Origin: Dactylonectria macrodidyma
Taxonomy: Eukaryota; Ascomycota; Sordariomycetes; Hypocreales; Nectriaceae
Length of the DNA stretch: 64,000 nucleotides
Assembly (NCBI GenBank): GCA_020744425.1
Contig: JAGMUV010000006.1
Location: 310,001-374,000, forward strand
Direction: 5' to 3'
This document shows positions 56,957-64,000 of this stretch, in pieces. A model generated the notes under the pieces. The model saw only the letters and a program-made list of their open reading frames with translations, was not told where the DNA came from and did no database searches. Made by a program: the position numbers and the translations under genes. Numbering within the stretch: position 1 is the first letter of the stretch; every line of letters begins with the position of its first letter.

Positions 56957-58034
56957 ATGAGGTCCACGTACAAGGCAACTCTTCTCCTTTCAGCGCGCGC
57001 ACTGCTGGTCAGTGGACAGTCATGCCCGGACATTTACATCTTTGGCGCCCGAGAGACGACGGCTTCCGCTGGATTCGGATCCGCTGGCGCCATGATCGAC
57101 ATGATCATTGCTGATCATTCCGGGGCTACTTCTGAGGCCATCGATTACCCGGCTTGCGGAGGACAAAGTTCATGCGGCAGCGTGTCCTACGCCGATTCCG
57201 CCAAGGCAGGGACGAGTGCCGTCGCAACGGCTGTCAATGACTTCAACACGAGGTGCCCGGATTCTCAGATTGTGCTCGTTGGATACTCACAAGTAAGCTG
57301 GCCATGGAAGTCGAGTGGTCTACGAGGATATGGATGATTGACACGCGCAATAGGGAGGACAAATCATGGACAATGCCCTCTGCGGTGGCGGAGACTCTGG
57401 TGCTGGAATTACAGACACTGCCGTTCCCATTTCCGACAGTGCCGTCAAGATGATCAAGGCAGCCATCTTGATGGGCGATCCTCGATATGTATCTGGGTTG
57501 GCATACGGAGTGGGAACTTGCACAAGCGGAGGAGTGAGTATCTAGAAAATGATTACGTCTAGCATATCAAGACGAGCCAACACTAACAAGACCTTCTAGT
57601 TTGATGCCCGAGCTTCTGGCTTCACATGCCCCAGCGCCAGCAAAGTCCAGCTGTACTGCGATGGTGAGGACCCGTACTGCTGCGACGGTAGCGACGCAGC
57701 TCACCATCAACAATATGTCAGCCTCTATGGTGACGAAGCACTGACTTTTGTCAACAACAAGCTCAGTGCTACCACTGACACCACTACCGATGACGATGCC
57801 ACTACTGTCGACGACACCACTACCGCTGTTGCAACCAATACCGTCGTTGAGCCTAAGACTACTCTCATCACGAGCCAGGTTGCCACAAGTCAGACCGCCG
57901 TTACTGGTGGCAGTGACACGGCTTGCGCTGCCTTATGGGGCCAGTGCGGTGGACAGCAGTGGACGGGCGCAACCTGCTGTTCCTCGGGAACTTGTCAGGC
58001 ATTTAACGACTATTATTCGCAGTGTCTGAACTAG
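56957..58034 (+). CDS. Secreted acetylxylan esterase (CE5) with C-terminal CBM1
   Basis: Three exons (56957-57292, 57354-57533, 57600-58034) give 316 residues. A signal peptide ([21 protein letters not shown]) is followed by [22 protein letters not shown] and the GYSQG nucleophile elbow, split by the first intron, with the catalytic serine at residue 111. The aspartate and histidine of the triad lie in [18 protein letters not shown] (about 196 and 208). Cysteines are conserved as in CE5 acetylxylan esterases. A Thr/Asp-rich linker of about 60 residues joins to a fungal cellulose-binding module, [20 protein letters not shown] through YSQCLN. The enzyme removes acetyl groups from xylan outside the cell. 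It has no functional link to its neighbours. Confidence 0.94.
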
Positions 58035-58681
58035 AGAGGAGCGCAATCCTAGTCTTCTTGTGAATATTTATACCTTACATATTATCATATATCTGCCGCA
58101 TGTCGCTCCTTGGGTAATCACATGCTGTAACTACACACCAAGGACCACTCTTGGACTAAATTATCCCTGAAGAAAATATGCGTAGTAACACCCCTAGCCA
58201 TATGACTCCACCCTGAGCGCTTCATCGATAGGCCAGCGGTTGTGCGCATCACTTACCCTTCCAGTTGGCAATCATCAAAATTGAGCCGAGGTGGAAAACA
58301 CTTGAGCAACCCGATGACGCTATTCCCCATTCATCCGGCCCAACAGCTGAACAACACAGCTAGAGAGGCATTTGACTGAGCAAAGACTTGATGCTAGGCA
58401 ATGGAACTGATCCAACTGGTTTAGACCCTACGGCTAGCTTATTACCCCGCCTCATTCTCCCCGCTTCACGCGGCATTACCCCAGATCAATGCATAACGAT
58501 CCAAGCGAGAAAAGGAGGCCACCGTGGTGGGTTTTGATGGATCATTTTGTCATCCAACACTCCTCCACCTTGCCACCTTGAACATTCTTCTCCCCGCCCA
58601 TCATATCGTTGGAGAGTAGCAAATGTCCATTATCTGAATGCTGACTCCTTTACTACACTCACAACGACTCCATTGTCACAG
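58035..58681. other. Intergenic DNA before the bZIP gene
   Basis: About 0.65 kb; promoter and 5' UTR of the bZIP gene. The frame upstream of 58682 is open but has no ATG and no family features. Confidence 0.45.
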
Positions 58682-60273
58682 ATGGCACCACCCAAAAGTT
58701 CCGGCCGTCGAAAGGCCGCCAGTCCCGAGAATGCACCCTCGCCATCATCTACCACAGCTGAAAGCAAGCGAGACACGGCCACGACGCGCCGGTTGAAGAA
58801 AAGGGAGCTAGACAGACGGGCTCAAAGATTATCGCGGGAAAGGACCAAATCTCGCATTGCCAGTCTTGAGAAGCTAGTGGAGGACTTCCAGGGCAAAGAA
58901 ACCGACGGCCAGGTCAAAGCGTTGGCCAAGTCACTGCAATCCGTCACCAAGGAACGAGATGCCGCGCTATCTCTGTTGAGAAATCTGGGGTTTTCTATCA
59001 ATCACCACTTGTCCAGCCAAAATGTCACTTCCACTGACCCTACCCCGGCCTCCTGCGGTGCCAAGACGGAAAATGCTACCTTCGACAATCCAACAAAAGC
59101 CTCAATGGACAGTCTCATGGGTAGTGTAGAACCTCAGCTTCCAGATGGAGCCAACGGCATCATGCCAGCACAGATAGCCTCTCCAAACCCACTCTGCTTA
59201 CTGCAGGAACTTGACATCTCACAGTCATCACTTTCACCGCCCGATGCTATACTTTCTCTCCCGGACGATCCCATAGATAACACATTACCTGACCTCTTTC
59301 CAGCGGACACCATATTTGATCCCATTCAACCGCCCGAAGCTGACCTCATATCACCGGCATCGATGCCTGGATGCGGATGTCACCCCTCAAGCCAGGCATC
59401 CGAGAGCCTGAATCTGTGGAGGTTTGCAAACGAAGTACTCACCCCATCACATGGACTTGATCGAGACGAAGCCGACTTTGATGAAGAGTGGCAAGACGAT
59501 ATACCAGTCCGGGCAGTCGTAGATGGCTGGCCATCTATTGAGGCAAAGCTTGGTAGACTCCCTGCGTTATGGAACAAGCTTCGTCCCATAGATGACGTTG
59601 TATTCCACGGCTGCGGGAAGGTAGAGAGAATAGCCATGCTCCGGCTGATGCACGATCTTCTACTCTACCACTCCGAACCTTCCACAGAAAGGCGAGCTAA
59701 GATCCAGCCCTGGTACTTGGAAAGGTAGGCCACTCTCTACATCATACTCATTGACCTAGGTTAGACTGACAGTTCCAGACCATCTCAGGCAATCTGCCAC
59801 TCCTATGCCATCAATTTCTTCGCCTGGTAAGTGCGATTTTGCCTATTTGATAAACATTTGAAAACTAATGATCGTTATTGAGGCCCGGGATCCGAGAGCG
59901 TTTCGTCTTCTACCAACACACCTACTGCGGAAATATCTTCTGGCGTCTTTTCTCCTCATCGCTTCACATGCTTTGGCCATACGAGTTCCGCGACACCTAC
60001 TCCCTAAACGTCGAAACCGGACAATTCAGAATTACCGATGCCTTCAAGCAGCGCATTGATGACATCAATGCATGGACCATGACGGAACAAATATTCGAGC
60101 AATGGCCTGAATTTTACAGCGATATTCCTGCTTTTGCTCGTCTGCCTCGGTCTCTCACCTTCAAGACCTCAAAATCTCCCAATGCAGATGCCGAAGCAAC
60201 GCCAAAAGAGGGTCAGCACGCCCAGGTTAAGAGCTTTAGTGAATCTTCAGAAATTCTTCCCTTATTAACTTGA
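58682..60273 (+). CDS. bZIP transcription factor with DUF3425 domain
   Basis: Three exons (58682-59724, 59779-59826, 59883-60273) give 493 residues. The basic region KKRELDRRAQRLSRERTKSRIASLEKLVEDF (near residues 38-68) is of the DUF3425 bZIP type, followed by a short leucine-zipper-like stretch. A Pro/Ser/acid-rich middle (LPDDPIDNTLPDLFP and similar) may be an activation region. The C-terminal domain has WPSIEAKLGRLPALWNKLRPIDDVVF, LRLMHDLLLYH, then PGIRERFVFYQHTYCGNIFWRLFSSSLHMLWPYEFRDTY, the DUF3425 core. The acceptor of intron 1 is doubled six bases apart (CTGACAG and TTCCAG), both in frame; I chose the second. Nuclear. Confidence 0.9.
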
Positions 60274-60737
60274 AAGGTGAAAACATGAGATGCATATATC
60301 TTTATCAACTCACAAGTCGGGGATGTTGGAGCATTCGAGATTCGTGCCCCATGAAACAATGTACGATATCATCCTTTATGTATAATTAGGAAAGAGTATA
60401 ACTACTTGCACAATTAAGGGTTGCTATCCGCATAGCATATTGCAATAGCCCGCCTGCCTAACTGCGGCAAAGGCGTCCCTAATTCCAGCATAAAATAGCC
60501 TCATTTAGTTCACTTACCCTCCTTAGTTCACTTACTCCTAATATTTAAATAGTCTTATGGTCTTAACTAGGGTCACTATCGCTAGGTAAGGAGAAGTGAG
60601 CGTACCTAGAAATGCTGTGCGAAGAACAATACTGTGAGGAAAATCGTATACTTGGTCTAGTTGAGACATGGTCTTGTCCAAGGAACAACAATTTGAAGAT
60701 TCATCACTGCAGATAGCCACTCCTCCCCAACAGCCAC
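60274..60737. other. Convergent 3' region
   Basis: Between the convergent bZIP and P450 genes; no gene. Confidence 0.45.
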
Positions 60738-62835
60738 CTAAGTGTCGCGCTTTCTTCGCGTGAAAGCCAACCTGAGGGGCGATAGCGCCAGTGTGAAGGT
60801 ATCCTTCTTTCCCTCCACAAATTTCTGGGGGTTTTGATCGGCCGCCAATGCGATGTCGTATTTCTGGATGATTCGCGTTGCCATGTATCTGACTTCCATC
60901 AAACCCAGTTGTTTTCCAATGCATGAATATCGACCTGTAATAGTAAAGAAATCAGTTAGCCTTGCTTTCAAGTGGATAACCAAGTTTCGTCCTACCAGTA
61001 GAGAATGGCACGAATACCGTGGGGTCTTTGTTCAATTCCTTTCGGGTTGTCCAGCGCTCGGGGATAAACTCATCAGGCCTCTCGAAGAGTCGTGCATCTA
61101 TAGGTCGCCTGAGTTAGACAGTGATGATCAAGCTGACGTGAGACAAACTTACCTCGGAACATGGTGTAAGTAGGAATCTGAACAATAGTGTTTCCGGGGA
61201 TAAACTTGTCGCCAATGGCTAACCCCTCGGGTGGCGTCATTCTCTGAAGCCCTGATGGTACCGGTGGATGCAAACGAAGAGTCTCGTTGATCACAGCGTC
61301 GAGATAGGTCAATTTCGACAGGGAGAATGTGTCGAACTGTTCTTGGCCTTCCAAAAACGTGTCAATCTCCTTCTGTAGCTCCTTGAAGCTCTCTGGGTGA
61401 AGTGCCAGCTCAAAAAAGAGGCATGTTAGGCTTGCCGCAGTTGTATCGCTAAATACCGGTCTGTTAGTTTTGTGTCAAAATTCAACCACTATAACTCACC
61501 TGCCAGCGACGGCAATGAGATAGGCATCCCCGACCAAGTCCATTTCGTTTTGAGCGGTCGGATTCGATAGACTATCATGGCTCTCAAGAATCCATGAGAA
61601 TACATCTGGTGATTCCGGCTTGATCTACTCGTTTCTCGTCAGTTGTATGAACCCTCGTGTAAGAATACCATTGTGCTCACCTTTCTCCTTTCTTGCACCT
61701 GAGAATTAACCCAGTTCCAAAACTTTTTATGTTCGCTGTTTAGGATTGGCGTCGCTTTGACGATAGGGAAAAGCCAGAGCATGTGGCTGAACAGACCGTT
61801 CATCTTCATGTCCAAATGAAGTGATGTCATGAAGTAGTGCTTGATGCCATCGTCTACCATTCCAAAGGACTTTCCCCAAGCCAGATCACCCATGACGTCA
61901 AAGCTGTAAAAGTTGAACCAGTCGGTGATGTTTACCGGTGCGTTGTCCATCTTCTCCAGCTGGCGCATAAAATTCTCGGTGTGTTTGATCACTCTAGGTT
62001 CGTAGTCTCGCAGTGCTAGTAGGACTGTGAGCTTTAGATTTACCGTAGGATCATCATGCGTTTACCTTTTGCGCTAAAACCACGATCCCAAACCTTTCTA
62101 CGCTTGATGTGCTCGCTCTTGTTGCGTATCATCTGCAGCGAGACCATGGGATGCAAGACGTTGTACCATGGTCCTTTTCCACACTTTGATTGAGCCGAAT
62201 GGATAATTGAAACAGCTTTCGGGTCGTTGATGGAGATTTCGGATGGGCCTAATTTGTGAGCGACTTGTGAACAAGACCTCATCACGTTTTGACGTACCAA
62301 TCCTCACGTAATCGCCATATTTCTTATGCAGGCTCTGGATTTCTTCGTACAAATGGAGGTTCTTAGCCGACAGCGAGGTGACATAGAAATTCGAGAAACG
62401 CGCCATGAAAGGCCCGGGAAAGCGCCTGAGACGATGAAAAAATCCTCTGTACAGCATCATGCTGGACACAAGCCCCAGAATCAGGGCTCCCCCCAGCCGT
62501 GACGCGATGGCGAAACCATTGAGAGGCGAAGGATATTCGGCAGGAAAGTATTGCCAAAGGCCCGTGCCTAATGCTACATACGACAAGAAGGCGGTGGTGA
62601 TGATTTTGGTTGTCGCGAGGTCCCATTCGCCGAATCGGAAGAGGAAGAGATGCAAGGCAACTCCGACAGCGAAGGCTGCTTGCGCAGATTGGGTGGACTG
62701 AAGATCTACCATGGTGGTAATTACTGGGATGAGTTGGCAGTAAAGAGCAAGCCCATGAAAGGCGAGCAAGCCACACTTTTGTAAGTACTCTGGCATTTGC
62801 ATGCCCGTGGTAGATGCAGCCTCATTGTTTCTCAT
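60738..62835 (-). CDS. Cytochrome P450, seven exons
   Basis: Minus-strand exons 62835-62298, 62248-62066, 62015-61681, 61624-61500, 61448-61153, 61097-60996 and 60934-60738 give 591 residues. A long N-terminal region with several membrane segments (TTKIITTAFLSYVALGTGLWQY, ALILGLVSSMMLYRGFF) precedes RRFPGPFMARFSNFYV. The I-helix motif AGSDTT (392-397) is interrupted by an intron, ExxR is ETLR (449-452), the PERF region is DEFIPERW, and the haem loop is PFSTGRYSCIG with the ligand cysteine at 531. This matches multi-helix fungal P450s of secondary metabolism (tryprostatin/benzoate-hydroxylase-like group). An ER-bound monooxygenase; substrate unknown. All junctions are GT-AG and in phase. Confidence 0.93.
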
Positions 62836-63805
62836 TGACTATTTTGCCTTGACTCGACGGCTGATGGTTTGTGTCGAACCAATCAATGAACACAAATTAC
62901 CACAACACCAGTGTCAACATGTCTGACTCGGCTCGGACCCCGCTCTAGTTACCAATAGTAGCAAGCCATAGTGTCGCAGAAATGCAGCCACATTGCTGCA
63001 GCAGAGTGTCCGTGCTGTTGCATGGCATTGCGGGAATGATGCAGAATGGGTCGGCGGGTGATGCAAAGTGAGGGGAAGATGAATGCGTCAAAGTACGGAT
63101 TCTGATGTGTTGCCTCGGGCCTTAACCAAATTAAGTGCGGCTTATTGCCAATAAGGGCTTCACACACATCAAATCATGTATTCTCTCACTAAGTTATCAG
63201 AGCCCATGTCTCATCCACTGCTGAGGTGTGGTAGCCCAAGAAAATGAGCGTTGATGTCAATGCGTTCCACGCCGTAGGACTGCATCCTGACCTCCTAGAT
63301 ATTGCATGTATCTGTATCACCATGTGACCTTTCGAAATACGGCACTGACAACCACCGAGCGCATTACGAGGATCATGGCCGTGGCAATCGGCATTTGTTC
63401 TGCTGTGATGACCTGGACGCCCAACTTCCAAATACAGCATTCCCGAGGTAGTCTCCCCAGGCGGCTAAACTTGATTGGTGGGCCAGTGTGATTCTTGCCG
63501 AGACCGATTGAACAGCTCCCGAGGCGACACTCGATTTGGGAACGTTTCAACTTAGTTAAAGTTTGTTTGCATTGACATCGACTTTGCCTTTCTCAGCGAC
63601 AATGTTCCATCATCTTCTCTTGCGGCACAGGAACTACCCTAGAGCACGGTGGATTGATGACGTCCCAGTGCTACTGAAACAACGAGTCGCCCTTGAATGA
63701 GCGAACCGTCAATTAGCCAGACGGTGTCTCAAGGATCCAAGAAAACATGATGTATGCCAAGAAATATTCGTTCTGTATCATTCAAGTCAGTCGCGTGACA
63801 GATCA
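62836..63805. other. Intergenic DNA upstream of the P450
   Basis: About 1 kb; no gene supported. Confidence 0.4.
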
Positions 63806-64000
63806 TTAGACGGTGATACCTATCGACAGAAAAACACCGACGATGCCGACCGGGTGCCGCAGCAAGGCTGTTTGTTCCAAACCAAGCCGCACAAGACGCG
63901 TCACATTGAACATTTGGATCTGGAGAGATGGAGATGAGTCAGCATAGATCTCGGTAAAAAGCCTGGTAGGCCGCGTACTTTGGAAGGGCAAATAATATGG
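63806..64000 (-). CDS. 3' end of a gene continuing beyond the window
   Basis: The last exon (63919-63806) encodes IQMFNVTRLVRLGLEQTALL then HPVGIVGVFLSIGITV and a stop at 63806-63808. It is preceded by a 59-base intron (63978-63920, GTACGC...CTCCAG, with a GCTGACTC branch site) and 22 bases of the previous exon at the window edge. The tail ends in a hydrophobic helix, so a membrane protein is likely. The piece is too short to name. Confidence 0.5.
   Translation of the reverse strand, partial: PYYLPFQSTRPTRLFTEIYADSSPSLQIQMFNVTRLVRLGLEQTALLRHPVGIVGVFLSIGITV

Noticed and set aside
1..64000. CRISPR arrays, bacterial operons, tRNA or rRNA genes
   Set aside because: I saw no regularly spaced direct repeats of CRISPR type, no convincing tRNA cloverleaf and no rRNA; the gene structure is eukaryotic.

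Overview
This window is filamentous ascomycete DNA (Pezizomycotina, probably a sordariomycete; species not determinable from the sequence alone). The evidence is short GT-AG introns of about 48-90 bases in most genes, single genes with their own promoters on both strands, several typically fungal families (Zn2Cys6 regulators, NmrA-like protein, Dal5-type permease, PTH11/SAT4-like membrane protein, CBM1-bearing acetylxylan esterase) and a pogo/Fot1 transposase relic with RIP-like transitions. I built exon models by joining reading frames at splice sites; every multi-exon total I give is a whole number of codons.

Left part (1-14.1 kb): a decayed transposase (about 1.0-2.2 kb), an NmrA-like protein, a small carboxymuconolactone-decarboxylase-like protein, a Zn2Cys6 regulator, a wrecked short-chain dehydrogenase, a Baeyer-Villiger-type flavin monooxygenase and a quinone oxidoreductase. 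This looks like a partly eroded catabolic or specialised-metabolism neighbourhood. Middle-left (15.8-29.6 kb): an allantoate/nicotinate-type permease, a class V (cAMP-receptor-like) GPCR, a PTH11/SAT4-like membrane protein, a CYP7/CYP8-like P450 and a frameshifted trans-enoyl-reductase-like relic, separated by long gene-poor stretches with small repeats and coding debris.

Centre-right (30.4-55.6 kb): the most striking region. It holds a peroxisomal copper amine oxidase (C-terminal SKL), two APC-family amino-acid/GABA/choline-type permeases, an NAD-type short-chain dehydrogenase, a Zn2Cys6 regulator, an FAD amine/amino-acid-oxidase-like protein, a GNAT acetyltransferase, then three adjacent genes for the E1-beta, E1-alpha and E2 subunits of a mitochondrial branched-chain 2-oxoacid dehydrogenase, followed by an MFS transporter. 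Together they read as uptake of amines or amino acids, oxidation to aldehydes/2-oxoacids, and conversion to acyl-CoA. Clustering of all three BCKDH subunits is unusual in a eukaryote. E3, kinase and downstream acyl-CoA dehydrogenase are not in the window.

Right part (57.0-64.0 kb): a secreted acetylxylan esterase with CBM1, a bZIP/DUF3425 regulator, a second (seven-exon) P450, and the 3' end of a gene running off the window. At least four genes or elements are clearly broken (transposase, SDR, trans-enoyl reductase, AIG2/GGCT protein); sequencing error should be excluded for the indel cases.
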